Positions 17,891-27,196 of a stretch of 64,000 bases of DNA are shown piece after piece. The position numbers were made by a program, and so were the translations under genes. The stretch is taken from the NCBI GenBank assembly GCA_964370225.1, contig CAYJII010000001.1:171332-235331 (forward strand), read 5' to 3'. The DNA comes from CAYJII01 sp964370225. GTDB lineage: Bacteria > Bacillota > Clostridia > Oscillospirales > Ruminococcaceae. The notes beneath the pieces were generated by a model, which saw nothing but the letters and a program-made list of their open reading frames with translations, was not told where the DNA came from and ran no database searches. Numbering within the stretch: the first letter of the stretch is position 1; every line of letters begins with the position of its first letter.

Positions 17891-19393
17891 TTAAGCTAAA
17901 TTAAAGCTTTGGAATGTAAAATCTTTTTTCTTGATTATCCCACATAAGTATAATGCGAATAGATATATTGCGATGCTTGCAATTATGCACAAATATAGGT
18001 TAAATGCGAAAAATAGTTTTGCAACCGTCACGCTGAGCCCCATGAATACTGCAGGAATTATAATCCATGCGAATATTTTAATTTCAAAATCCATTATGTT
18101 TATTAGTCGCCTAATGCTTGCAAATCCATTAAACAGCTCGCTTGCTATGATGATAAAAATATATCCCTGTATACCAAAAATAGGCAGCATCGTATAAATT
18201 AGCGCTATGCTTATCACTGTATCTGCGATATTTACCCCCACCACATACACCTGCTCATTTAACCCTTTTAGTATGGCATCGACTATTTCGTCAAAGTAGC
18301 TTATCAGCACCATCGGAGCAAAAACTCGGATAAATATTGCAGGCTCCTCGCTGCTGTATATCGCAACGCTGAGCTCAGTCGCAAACGCCCATAATACGCC
18401 ACCCACACAAATCGCAAATAGTAACGTAATCTTAAAAATTGAGGAGATTATTTTATTGTTTGCTACTTTATTTTTGTGCACAGCATTTTCTGCAATTTCA
18501 GGCACTAAAAGCGAGCTGAATGCTCCAAGCAGAGCTGACGGAAAGAAAATAACCGGCATGACCATTCCCCTAATCATGCCATACTGACCCATTGCCATTT
18601 GTGTCGATGAACCCGAAGCTTTTAGTCCCCATGGAACGAGAACTTGCTTTATCATATTTAGTGCTGCTCTGATATACGAGCTTAGCGCAACCGGCACAGC
18701 TATTGAAAGCATACGCTTTGTAAGTTTAGGGTCGTGAGTGTCCTTGTTTTTATATTTTTTCTTGTCAATATAGTAAAGTATAGCGTTTGATAAAAACAAG
18801 AATACATCTGCGATTACTCCCGCTAGGATTACATAATTAATCATTTCCTGCAAACTTTGATTTGTGAACATGCTAAAAAATGCTACAATAAGTCCGATGC
18901 GTATAAACTGCTCGATTATATGCACAATTGAACTTACCGTAATTCTGCGAACCGCCATAAAGTAACCCGTGAACACCGATGTTACAGATAGGCATGGCAG
19001 TGTTAAGCATAACAAGTGCACGCTTTTTGGGTCTATCATAGAATCTAGCCAATCATAGGCGATGTAGTCTGCTGAAAAATAAAACAGCACAGAGGCGAGC
19101 AACCCAAAGCTAACAGCGTATAGCAGACATTTTTTCACAGCACTCCTAATTCCACTGTGGGAGTTCACCGCAAGTTCCTCCGCCACTAGCCTTGTTGTAG
19201 CGAGAACAATCCCCGATGTCGCTAGAGTCATAGCGAAAATGTATACGGAAATAAGCAGCTGAAATACACCAATTCCGTCGGAGCCAATTTTTCCCGAAAC
19301 ATACACATTCATCGCCATATGCACACCTTTTAGCACAATGGTTGTAAGGGTTAAAATCACCGCATTAAAAATAAATTTCTTGTTTTTTTGCAT
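17891..19393 (-). CDS. SpoVB-like polysaccharide/lipid flippase (MOP superfamily)
   Basis: 500 residues with about 13-14 hydrophobic segments. The N-terminus KKFIFNAVILTLTTIVLKG...YVSGKIGSDGIGVFQLLISVY...LATSGIVLATTRLVAEE closely follows the SpoVB/putative polysaccharide-biosynthesis family. Members flip lipid-linked cell-wall precursors; SpoVB acts in spore cortex formation. Whether this copy is sporulation-specific cannot be decided here. It is a single-gene unit on the minus strand, divergent from the next gene, and lies downstream of no obvious partner. Confidence 0.87.
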   Translation of the reverse strand: MQKNKKFIFNAVILTLTTIVLKGVHMAMNVYVSGKIGSDGIGVFQLLISVYIFAMTLATSGIVLATTRLVAEELAVNSHSGIRSAVKKCLLYAVSFGLLASVLFYFSADYIAYDWLDSMIDPKSVHLLCLTLPCLSVTSVFTGYFMAVRRITVSSIVHIIEQFIRIGLIVAFFSMFTNQSLQEMINYVILAGVIADVFLFLSNAILYYIDKKKYKNKDTHDPKLTKRMLSIAVPVALSSYIRAALNMIKQVLVPWGLKASGSSTQMAMGQYGMIRGMVMPVIFFPSALLGAFSSLLVPEIAENAVHKNKVANNKIISSIFKITLLFAICVGGVLWAFATELSVAIYSSEEPAIFIRVFAPMVLISYFDEIVDAILKGLNEQVYVVGVNIADTVISIALIYTMLPIFGIQGYIFIIIASELFNGFASIRRLINIMDFEIKIFAWIIIPAVFMGLSVTVAKLFFAFNLYLCIIASIAIYLFALYLCGIIKKKDFTFQSFNLA

Positions 19394-19498
19394 ATCGTAA
19401 AATTCTCCGTTCCTATATCCTTTTAAATAAATATGAGAAAAACTGCGTGTTTATGCACAAAAACAGCGCTCTATACTCAACAAATTAACAAAAAATAT

Positions 19499-19526
19499 TT
19501 GATTTTAACGCAATATGTGTTATAAT
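19499..19526 (+). promoter_or_regulatory. Extended -10 promoter for the 19569 gene
   Basis: TTGATT (19499-19504), 16-base spacer, TATAAT (19521-19526) preceded by TGT, in the divergent region between the flippase and the small membrane protein. Confidence 0.7.
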
Positions 19527-19568
19527 ACTTTTATGTAAGAAAGCGTAAAATAGATAAGGGGGTATATT

Positions 19569-19880
19569 ATGGAAATTTTCCATATTATTATAGGAAGTAT
19601 AGCGACTGTTTTTTTCCTTATTAGGTTTAAGTACACAAAGCTTGTGTACCAACTGCTTTTGGGGATTTGGACCCCACTCACTTTTTTGACATATGTGAGT
19701 GAAAACCAAACATTCCAGTTAATTCTGGGAGTTTCACAGTTAGTGATGTTTTTCTTGGTACTCATTTTCCTTTTCAGAGCGAGAAAAAAGCAAATGAGGG
19801 AGTATCTAAAACAACAAGAAGAGCTTGCAAAATCGCAAGAAGAGCAAGTTGATGTTGCTCAAGATGAAGAAACTTTATAA
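19569..19880 (+). CDS. Small membrane protein of unknown function
   Basis: 103 residues. I do not recognise a family. Three hydrophobic segments (about residues 3-17, 27-43 and 50-68) are followed by a basic RARKKQ stop-transfer and a charged, Glu/Gln-rich helix likely to form a cytoplasmic coiled coil (residues 72-100). An AGGGGG ribosome-binding site and the promoter just upstream support expression. It precedes the HTH-cupin-acyl-CoA synthetase gene by 21 bases and may be co-transcribed with it. Confidence 0.7.
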   Translation: MEIFHIIIGSIATVFFLIRFKYTKLVYQLLLGIWTPLTFLTYVSENQTFQLILGVSQLVMFFLVLIFLFRARKKQMREYLKQQEELAKSQEEQVDVAQDEETL

Positions 19881-19901
19881 TATATTAGGGAGGATATTTT
19901 A

Positions 19902-22187
19902 ATGAATAGCGAAATAAAACAAGTAGCGCTTAGACTAAAAGGTTTGAGAGATATGTTGCACATTTCAGTTGAGGAAATGGCAAAAATCACTTCAGTATCG
20001 AGCGCTGAATACGAATCCTACGAAAGCGGAGAGAAAGATTTAAGCTTTGCATTTTTATATAAATGCGCGAATAGAATGGGTGTCGACGTTAGCGAAATCG
20101 TTAAAGGCACAACTCCAAAGCTTAGCTCGTTTACTATTACTCGTAGCGGTGAGGGAACAAAAAAACATCGCCGTAGTGGTTTTGAGCACCACCATTTAGC
20201 TGATATGCTAAAAGATAGACTCGCTGAGCCTTATTTGATTGATGTAAAATATTCTGCAGAAGATGAAAAAAATCCGATAAAATTATCCACGCACAACGGG
20301 CAAGAGCTCAACTATATTTTAAAAGGTACGCTTAAAGTTATGGTTGGCACGCACGAAGAAGTGCTAAACGAGGGCGACAGCATTTATTATGACGCACTGA
20401 CTCCACATGGTATGATTGCGATAAATGGCGGAGACTGTCAGTTTTTAGCTGTAGCTGTAAAAGGCACATATGATATCGATGTTGAGCCAAAACCAGTAGA
20501 CGAAAAAACTGCTGTGAAACCTGAGCGCAAATATGACAAGCTGCTTTATAGCGAGTATGTAAAAGAGACTTATGACGAAAACAATGTGCTTTCAAATATC
20601 GAGTATGATATCCCTGATAGCTTTAACTTTGCATATGATGTAGTCGACAAATTAGCTGAAGAAAAACCTGAAAAAGTCGCTATGGTTTGGGAAAGCGTTG
20701 ACCACGAAACTAAAAAATTCACTTTTAAAGATATTAGCACATACTCCTCAAAGGCTGCGAATTACTTTATGTCGCTTGGTATTAAAAAAGGCGATAAAGT
20801 TATGCTTGTAATGAAGCGCCACTACGAATTTTGGTTTGCGATTATCGCATTGCACAAAATCGGCGCGGTAACTATCCCTGCTACAAATCAGCTTATGGTT
20901 AAAGACTTTGTGTACAGATTTAATTCTGCTGGAGTCAAAGCGATTGTGTGTACAGCTGATGGCGATGTTTCACTCGCAGCTGATGCAGCATGTGCGGATA
21001 GTCCAACTGTTGAAATCAAACAAATGGTACATGGAGTTAAGGATGGCTGGGGCGATTTTATGGCTGGCGTGGAAGCTGCTTCTGCTGACTTTGTGTGTCC
21101 TGAAGAAAATAAAACTTCCAAAACTGACCCAATGCTTATGTACTTCACTTCTGGTACAACGGGCTACCCTAAAATCACAATCCAAAGCTATGCATATCCA
21201 CTCGGACATGTAGTTACAGCGAGACATTGGCATAATGTTGACCCTGATGGACTGCATTTTACAGTGTCGGATACTGGTTGGGCGAAATCAATGTGGGGTA
21301 AACTATACGGCCAGTGGCTATGTGAAGCAGCAGTTTTCACATATGACTTCGATAGATTTGATGCGGACGATATCCTAAAAATGTTCGCTAAGCACCAAAT
21401 CACAACTTTCTGTGCTCCTCCTACAATGTTTAGAATGTTCATAAAATGTGATTTGAGCAAATATGACTTATCTTCACTAAAATACACTTGTATCGCTGGC
21501 GAAGCGCTAAACCCAGAAGTTTATAACCAATTCTTAAAGCACACTGGGCTTAAAATGATGGAAGGTTTTGGCCAAACTGAAACTACATTAACCATCGCAA
21601 ACTTATTTGGCATGGAGCCAAAACCAGGATCGATGGGTAAACCAAATCCACAGTATCAACTTGGATTAATTGACAACGACGGCAACGAAGTAAATGCTGG
21701 CGATGTTGGCGAAATCGTAATTTACACTAATGAAGGCACTCCTTGCGGAATGTTCTCCGGCTACTATCAAGCTGAAGAGCAAACCAAATCTGTGTGGGAT
21801 AACGGAGTTTATCATACAGGCGATATGGCTTGGCGTGATGAGGACGGATATTTCTGGTATGTTAGCCGTAAAGATGACATCATTAAATCCAGCGGATATC
21901 GCATTGGTCCATTCGAGATAGAGAGCGTGCTTATGGAGCTTCCATATGTGCTAGAGTGTGCAGTTACAGGTGTCCCTGATGAAGTGCGCGGTCAACTCGT
22001 TAAAGCGACAATAGTACTAGTTTCTGGTACAGACGCTACCGATGAGCTTAAAAAAGAAATTCAAGAGTATGTAAAAGCGCATACAGCGCCATACAAATAC
22101 CCTAGAATTATCGAATTTGTTACAGAACTACCAAAAACTATAAGCGGTAAAATCAGACGTGTTGAGCTGAGAGAAGAGAAAAAATAA
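19902..22187 (+). CDS. HTH-cupin-acyl-CoA synthetase fusion protein
   Basis: 761 residues in three parts. Residues 1-61 are an XRE-type helix-turn-helix (RLKGLRDMLHISVEEMAKITSVSSAEYESYESG). Residues ~95-190 are a cupin with the HNGQELNYILKGTLKV and GDSIYYDALTPHGM barrel motifs. Residues ~215-761 form an ANL-superfamily adenylating enzyme with MYFTSGTTGYPK (A3), GFGQTETT (A5), YHTGDMAWRDEDGY (A7), SGYRIGPFEIES (A8) and the catalytic lysine in LPKTISGKIRR (A10). The enzyme half resembles medium-chain acyl-CoA synthetases, making acyl-CoA from a carboxylate, ATP and CoA. The HTH-cupin head resembles stand-alone regulators, so the protein could sense its substrate or regulate genes. The substrate is unknown. 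Confidence 0.88.
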   Translation: MNSEIKQVALRLKGLRDMLHISVEEMAKITSVSSAEYESYESGEKDLSFAFLYKCANRMGVDVSEIVKGTTPKLSSFTITRSGEGTKKHRRSGFEHHHLADMLKDRLAEPYLIDVKYSAEDEKNPIKLSTHNGQELNYILKGTLKVMVGTHEEVLNEGDSIYYDALTPHGMIAINGGDCQFLAVAVKGTYDIDVEPKPVDEKTAVKPERKYDKLLYSEYVKETYDENNVLSNIEYDIPDSFNFAYDVVDKLAEEKPEKVAMVWESVDHETKKFTFKDISTYSSKAANYFMSLGIKKGDKVMLVMKRHYEFWFAIIALHKIGAVTIPATNQLMVKDFVYRFNSAGVKAIVCTADGDVSLAADAACADSPTVEIKQMVHGVKDGWGDFMAGVEAASADFVCPEENKTSKTDPMLMYFTSGTTGYPKITIQSYAYPLGHVVTARHWHNVDPDGLHFTVSDTGWAKSMWGKLYGQWLCEAAVFTYDFDRFDADDILKMFAKHQITTFCAPPTMFRMFIKCDLSKYDLSSLKYTCIAGEALNPEVYNQFLKHTGLKMMEGFGQTETTLTIANLFGMEPKPGSMGKPNPQYQLGLIDNDGNEVNAGDVGEIVIYTNEGTPCGMFSGYYQAEEQTKSVWDNGVYHTGDMAWRDEDGYFWYVSRKDDIIKSSGYRIGPFEIESVLMELPYVLECAVTGVPDEVRGQLVKATIVLVSGTDATDELKKEIQEYVKAHTAPYKYPRIIEFVTELPKTISGKIRRVELREEKK

Positions 22188-22205
22188 TAATAAAACTGCA
22201 TAAAG

Positions 22206-22245
22206 AAAAAAAGAAGCTGTCACTATAGTGACAGCTTCTTTTTTT
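22206..22245 (+). terminator. Intrinsic terminator after the acyl-CoA synthetase fusion
   Basis: Long near-perfect palindrome AAGAAGCTGTCACTATAGTG and complement, followed by a T run. The A run on its other side would let it also work for the minus-strand direction. Confidence 0.9.
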
Positions 22246-22294
22246 ATAGTATACTCATTTTCTTCAAACAAACTACTGATGATTATGGAGCGCA

Positions 22295-22945
22295 TTATAT
22301 ATATAGTTGCCCCGTAAATTTGCGAGCGTTTTCGCAAATTGCTGCGAAATCACCTGCTTTTACAAAATCTGGCTTTATCAGCTTATCTCCCACACCAACT
22401 CCACAAATTCCAGTTTGCATGAACTCTCTAATATTATTTTCATCTACTCCGCCCACTGCAAGCATCGGGATATGCTTTAGCGGTGCTTTTATCGCCTTGA
22501 TGTAGTTTACACCTAAATTTCCAGCTGGAAACAGCTTAACAAAATCTGCACCATAAGAATATGCACTCGCCACTTCTGTCGGCGTGAACGCACCAGGCAG
22601 TGACACTAACTTTTTTTCATTCGTGTATCTTATGATTTCAGCGTCTGTATGTGGCGAAATTATATATTTTGCTCCAGCTGAATAAGCAGCCTCGCATTGT
22701 TCTTTGCTCATAACAGTACCAGCACCTATTAACATTTTTCCGCCAAAATTTTTATTTAGCATCTCTATCAGTTTTGGTGTTGTTATAAGGTTTTCGCTAT
22801 CCGTTTGGTCAAACGTCACCTCAAGCAGTCTCACTCCACCATCAAACAAGGCTGCGGCAACATCACAAATATTCACATCATTAAGCCCTCGTGCTATCGC
22901 AATAAGTTTGTGCTCTTTTATAAAATCTATGCTCTGCGCTTTCAT
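22295..22945 (-). CDS. eda: 2-dehydro-3-deoxyphosphogluconate / 4-hydroxy-2-oxoglutarate aldolase
   Basis: 216 residues, the normal length of the KDPG/KHG aldolase family. The Schiff-base lysine is in ADFVKLFPAGNLG, the catalytic Glu in RLLEVTFDQTDS, and GAGTVMSKEQCEAAYSAGAKYIISP is conserved. It splits KDPG to pyruvate and glyceraldehyde-3-phosphate. No sugar-acid dehydratase or KDG kinase is nearby, so the feeding pathway is not visible. Its ribosome-binding site overlaps the end region of the preceding YibE/F gene, 16 bases away. Confidence 0.95.
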   Translation of the reverse strand: MKAQSIDFIKEHKLIAIARGLNDVNICDVAAALFDGGVRLLEVTFDQTDSENLITTPKLIEMLNKNFGGKMLIGAGTVMSKEQCEAAYSAGAKYIISPHTDAEIIRYTNEKKLVSLPGAFTPTEVASAYSYGADFVKLFPAGNLGVNYIKAIKAPLKHIPMLAVGGVDENNIREFMQTGICGVGVGDKLIKPDFVKAGDFAAICENARKFTGQLYI

Positions 22946-22961
22946 GGTGCACCCCCAAAAT

Positions 22962-24212
22962 TTATTCGATTTCCTCTGTTATTTCTTCTTGAACATCGCT
23001 TGTTATCGGGATTTGTACTGCTGATTTCGAATTTTTCTTTGTATAAATCGACGCTCCAACGAGAACAGTCAGCGGAACCGCAACAAGAATACCGATGCTT
23101 CCTACTACCGCTTGTATTACTTCCACAATAATCATTTCGAGATTTAGGATTATGAGCATGTTTCTGTTGTTTGCTACAAACAATAATATTACTGCAAGCG
23201 AGCTTCCCACATATGCCAAAATTAAGGTGTTTGTCATCGTGCCAATCATGTCGCGCCCTATATTCATTCCCGAACGCACTAATTGTTTGAACGAGCGCAC
23301 TTCCATTTGCTCTGCAAGCTCTGTTAGCGATGAGGATATGGACATTGCTACGTCCATGACCGCCCCAAGCGACCCTATTAATATAGCGCTCCATACTAAC
23401 GCTATTAAATCTAGCGAAACTCCGTTTTCTAGCATAGTGAGAAAAATGTAATCTTGGTCGACTACACCTGAAATTCCAAGCCATGTATTTACCGAAAACG
23501 CTACTATCCCTGCAACCAAAATCCCAAATGAGTTGCCTAAGATGGCGCATAGAGATTTCGTGTTAAAGCCATTTAGGATTAATAGGTTTGAGAATATTAT
23601 GAATAGCATAATGATTATTGTAGCTACATAAATATTAAATCCTGTTAGTATCAGCGGTACATATACTAAAAATATTGCGCCAATGGTAATCGCAAGCGAA
23701 GTCACCGCAGCTACGCCTTTCAGTCTACCGATAATCAATATCAACAGCACAAAAATACCGATTAATATTGCTACTTGAGCGATTTTATTCTCACCTGTGT
23801 AATACCAATCCGTTGTACTGCTCGCACCAACTACTAGCTCTGAATCCGAAACTAAAATAGCGTCACCCACCTCAACTTGGTCAGGTATAGGCAGATAAAG
23901 CTCGTCTATCGATTGTGTCATTTCTATGATTTTGCCCTCGTTTTCACCCGAGGTAATTTCTGCTGTGAAGATAACTTCCGTTACTTGAACAAATTCGCTA
24001 GGCGAAACTATATTTACAGCAATAATTTCTTTAACAACCGCAGTGTCCACGTTTAAATCCATAATTTGATTTTGTTCGCTTGCTTCTTCGCTGATTTTCT
24101 CTGAGTAGTTTGTAACCATAATGTTCGCCACAAGCACTGCAGCAATTGCAACAATCGCTACAATTATCGGTATGACTATATTATTTATTCTTTCTTTACC
24201 TTTATTTTCCAA
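22962..24212 (-). CDS. YibE/F family membrane protein
   Basis: 416 residues with a TTG start behind GGGGAG. One N-terminal membrane segment (about residues 12-33) is followed by an extracellular domain of ~110 residues and then seven or eight hydrophobic segments, including VLLILIIGRLKGVAAVTSLAITIGAIF and SAILIGSLGAVMDVAMSISSSLTELAEQ, both hallmarks of YibE/F. In lactococci YibE/YibF membrane proteins have been linked to bacteriocin sensitivity; the transport role is unproven. The C-terminal tail is acidic. It is upstream of eda on the same strand. Confidence 0.9.
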   Translation of the reverse strand: MENKGKERINNIVIPIIVAIVAIAAVLVANIMVTNYSEKISEEASEQNQIMDLNVDTAVVKEIIAVNIVSPSEFVQVTEVIFTAEITSGENEGKIIEMTQSIDELYLPIPDQVEVGDAILVSDSELVVGASSTTDWYYTGENKIAQVAILIGIFVLLILIIGRLKGVAAVTSLAITIGAIFLVYVPLILTGFNIYVATIIIMLFIIFSNLLILNGFNTKSLCAILGNSFGILVAGIVAFSVNTWLGISGVVDQDYIFLTMLENGVSLDLIALVWSAILIGSLGAVMDVAMSISSSLTELAEQMEVRSFKQLVRSGMNIGRDMIGTMTNTLILAYVGSSLAVILLFVANNRNMLIILNLEMIIVEVIQAVVGSIGILVAVPLTVLVGASIYTKKNSKSAVQIPITSDVQEEITEEIE

Positions 24213-24230
24213 TGTTCTCTCCCCTAATTA

Positions 24231-24256
24231 AAAAAGGGGAATTACTTCCCCTTTTT
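24231..24256 (-). terminator. Terminator of the pilus-like operon
   Basis: Eleven-base-pair stem (24231-24241 with 24246-24256), loop TTAC. The A run on the plus strand gives a U run on the minus-strand transcript. It lies ten bases past the stop of the hydrolase gene. Confidence 0.88.
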
Positions 24257-24265
24257 CTTATTAAT

Positions 24266-25579
24266 TTAGTTTTCTTTAATAAAATCCGCAATATCAATTA
24301 TAACTTGCTCATCAACATTATTCGCGATATTGTAGTCTTCTATACTTTGCTCTTGACTTGCCATAAATAAATGATTGAGCCCCTCATATTCTATAAACTC
24401 AACATTTGTATTTCCGTCTAATAATTCTTGCCACAAAACAAAATCTTCCTCCACTTTAACTTGGAAGTCTTCACTTCCTTGTATAATTAAAGCTGGACAA
24501 TTAATGTTTTTTGCAATGTCTTCGCCAGTCACTTGGTTTAAGCTGTACCAGTAATTTTCTGGCTGTCCTAACACCAGCTCATTTGGGTCATCCTCTGCAG
24601 CTTTAATTTTCTCAATCTCTAATTCAAGCGCATTAAGTTGCTCGTCTCTCTCATCACCCGTAATCCCAGCTGCATCAAGTGCGTCGACACTTTGGTCATA
24701 CATGATGTACTCAAGCTTTCTTGGCGATCCAGCTAAGGAAACAAACCCTTCTACGTCCTCGTTATTTTCTGCCAAATATGGCGATAACATCCCGCCAAAA
24801 CTATGCCCTAATAAGAATACCTCGCCCAATCTTTCGTCGTCATTTGCAATTTCAACTACAGTATTTACATCATCGAGCACTTCTGATTGCACCGTAAGTT
24901 CACTTACCGAGTTTGGTACGAGTGGATAAAATCTGTCGTCATATCGAATCGAAGCAATCCCCTGTTTTGCAAGTCCATGTGCGATATCACGGTAAACTGC
25001 ATTTTCAGATGTCCCAATCACTCCATCCATACCTTGTGGTCCCGAGCCAGAAATGATAATTGCTACATCGGGATTTTCCACACCTGTTGGTATCGTGAGT
25101 CTTCCTTGCATCGTGATATCTCCAGCGCTGATTTCGATTGCTTCTTCTGTGAAGTCGTCGTTTGTCACAACCTCAGGTGAAAGCGGTAATTTTGTTATGA
25201 AAAAGCCTACCACGATATTGTCATGCGTATACGTGATTAAGAACAACAGGTTCATTGTTGATGCAGGCACTACTACTTGCATCACTTCGTTTGTACCTTC
25301 CATCGTCGCATAAAATTCTGTCGGCTCTTTGATGTTTTCATTTGTCACAAGTGAAACTAAAATTTCGTCCAAAGTTTCTGTCGAAATTCCATTTTTTATC
25401 TCATCGCTCCCCATATCGATTAAAGTTGAGTATTCGCCTTGCAAAAATTCCTCGATAATAGTGCGTGAAAATTCTTCAAGTTCTGCGCCTCTTTCTTCGG
25501 AAACGGGTGTAGCTACACAAGAAGTTAGTGTGAATGCTAAAATAATTGCTACGAGTAAAACTGCGATAATTCTTTTCAT
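24266..25579 (-). CDS. Lipoprotein alpha/beta hydrolase with N-terminal DUF3887-like domain
   Basis: Start at ATG 25579 (MKRIIAVLLVAIILAFTLTSCV), six bases after GGAG; the ATG at 25591 right after the pilT stop would contain that site. 437 residues with a lipoprotein signal (lipobox LTSC). Residues ~25-125 resemble DUF3887, often fused to hydrolases. The catalytic domain shows the oxyanion strand IISGSGPQGMDG, nucleophile GHSFGGML, acid in GSEDFQV and His in GLNHLFM. It should be an extracellular membrane-anchored esterase or peptidase. It is the last gene of the pilus-like operon and starts just after pilT. Confidence 0.88.
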   Translation of the reverse strand: MKRIIAVLLVAIILAFTLTSCVATPVSEERGAELEEFSRTIIEEFLQGEYSTLIDMGSDEIKNGISTETLDEILVSLVTNENIKEPTEFYATMEGTNEVMQVVVPASTMNLLFLITYTHDNIVVGFFITKLPLSPEVVTNDDFTEEAIEISAGDITMQGRLTIPTGVENPDVAIIISGSGPQGMDGVIGTSENAVYRDIAHGLAKQGIASIRYDDRFYPLVPNSVSELTVQSEVLDDVNTVVEIANDDERLGEVFLLGHSFGGMLSPYLAENNEDVEGFVSLAGSPRKLEYIMYDQSVDALDAAGITGDERDEQLNALELEIEKIKAAEDDPNELVLGQPENYWYSLNQVTGEDIAKNINCPALIIQGSEDFQVKVEEDFVLWQELLDGNTNVEFIEYEGLNHLFMASQEQSIEDYNIANNVDEQVIIDIADFIKEN

Positions 25580-25591
25580 ATTAATCTCCAT

Positions 25592-26680
25592 TTATCCATC
25601 GATTTGGCGCGCTAAGAACACTGGGTTTAAGCTATAAGTCATCGCCACTTCTCTTGTAATTAGTCCGTCATTATATAGTTTTAGTATGCTAGCATCCATG
25701 CTCATCATTCCCTCCGCCGACGAAGACTGAATAATAGAATTGATTTGATGTGTTCTACCGTCTCGGATAAGAGTTCTTATCGCATTATTACAGTGCATCA
25801 CTTCAAACACCGGGCGCACTTGACCATCTATAGTTGGTACTAACTGCTGGCAAACTACAGTTTGCAGCGCCATCGAAAGTTGCATACGGATTTGATTTTG
25901 TTGTGTCGACTCAAATGTGTCCACTAACCTGTCAATTGAGTTTGCAGCGCCCAATGTATGCAGCGCGGAAAAAACAAGATGTCCTGTTTCTGCTGCTGTC
26001 AAAGCAATATTTATCGCCTCAGAATCACGAAGCTCCCCTATAAGTATAACGTCTGGGCTTTGTCTTAATGCAGCACGCAACGCTACAGGGTAACTACCTG
26101 TGTCAAGCGAAATTTCACGCTGGCTTATGATGGAGTTTTTATGCCCATGCAAGTACTCGATTGGATCCTCTAGCGTGATTATATGAGTTTCGCGCTCGTT
26201 ATTAATTTTATCAAGGATACAGGTTAGCGTTGTTGTCTTACCACTAAACGATGTCCCCGTAACCAAAACAAGCCCTCTTTGCATTTTGCTCAAATTCAGA
26301 ATATCGCTCGGTATATGGAGCTCCTCTGGATTTGGTAGCGAGAACGCAACAACACGAATAACTGCTGCAAAAGAGCCACGTTGTCTATACGCGTTTATAC
26401 GAAAGCGTGACACGCCTTTTATAGCGAAGGAAAAGTCGTCGTCCCCTCTTTCAAAAAGAGTTTCCATATCACGGCGTGCTATTTTGTAGATACCTTGAAT
26501 AATATCCTCAGTATCCTGTGGCAGCACACGCGACGAGTCGAAACTAAAAATTCTGTGGTTTGCCTTATAGCTTATTGGTCTCCCCGCTACAATAAAAATA
26601 TCTGCAGCTTGCTTGTCTACCATTTCTTTTAACAGTTGCTCCACATTAATTTTTTCTGCGCTATTCACTTGATTTTCCAT
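25592..26680 (-). CDS. pilT: PilT-type twitching/retraction ATPase
   Basis: Start at ATG 26680 (MENQVNSAEKINVEQLLKEM), six bases after GGAG. About 362 residues, the usual PilT length. Walker A is GTSFSGKTTT, a variant of the common GPTGSGKSTT. The Asp box is HIITLEDPIEYLH, Walker B VILIGELRDSEAI, the His box HLVFSALHTLGA, and a C-terminal AIRTLIRDG motif corresponds to the AIRNLIREG retraction motif. PilT hydrolyses ATP to disassemble type IV pili. No PilB extension ATPase occurs in the window, so either it is elsewhere or this motor has a different task. Confidence 0.92.
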   Translation of the reverse strand: MENQVNSAEKINVEQLLKEMVDKQAADIFIVAGRPISYKANHRIFSFDSSRVLPQDTEDIIQGIYKIARRDMETLFERGDDDFSFAIKGVSRFRINAYRQRGSFAAVIRVVAFSLPNPEELHIPSDILNLSKMQRGLVLVTGTSFSGKTTTLTCILDKINNERETHIITLEDPIEYLHGHKNSIISQREISLDTGSYPVALRAALRQSPDVILIGELRDSEAINIALTAAETGHLVFSALHTLGAANSIDRLVDTFESTQQNQIRMQLSMALQTVVCQQLVPTIDGQVRPVFEVMHCNNAIRTLIRDGRTHQINSIIQSSSAEGMMSMDASILKLYNDGLITREVAMTYSLNPVFLARQIDG

Positions 26681-26732
26681 AACAATCTCCATTCTACCAC
26701 TGTCTGTATTTTTATACGGTATGTTTTTATCT

Positions 26733-27173
26733 TTACTGCGCAATGTCCGCTACTAACTGCCAACTAAGTCGACTCAAACCCTCGGACATATCTTCTGGCA
26801 CACCTATTTTTACATAATAATATTTATTTTCGTCAACAAATGATTTGTACTCCACTATTTTCCCATCAAAGCTATCGTCTTCTACTACGATATAGCTAGT
26901 ATTAAACAGTGCGTCCTCCAAATCTTCATATGGCGTAATTTCACAAATTTCATAAAGCTCAAATAAGAGTTGTTCTGCTTGTGCGTCACCCTCATATTGC
27001 TTAACTATCGCGTCTGCAGTCATCTGCGTCAATCTTTGGTCTGTGCGCGCAGAAGACAGTATCAGTATCGAAAACGATGTGAGCAGCAATATCGTGAAAA
27101 AGGTTATAAGAGATACTATGCCCACACTTACAGCCGAATTTTTCTTGTTATATTCAATATTTTTTCTTTTCAA
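26733..27173 (-). CDS. Pilin-like membrane protein of unknown family
   Basis: 146 residues from a TTG start behind AGGAGATG. A basic N-terminal tail (KRKNIEYNKKN) is followed by one hydrophobic helix (residues ~13-38) and a small extracellular domain, like the minor pseudopilins of type II secretion or type IV pili, but no prepilin cleavage motif GFTLIE is seen. I know no specific family. Its place between pilT and other pilin-like genes suggests it is a component of the pilus-like machine. Confidence 0.6.
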   Translation of the reverse strand: MKRKNIEYNKKNSAVSVGIVSLITFFTILLLTSFSILILSSARTDQRLTQMTADAIVKQYEGDAQAEQLLFELYEICEITPYEDLEDALFNTSYIVVEDDSFDGKIVEYKSFVDENKYYYVKIGVPEDMSEGLSRLSWQLVADIAQ

Positions 27174-27196
27174 GCGGACATCTCCTCTCTAAAATT

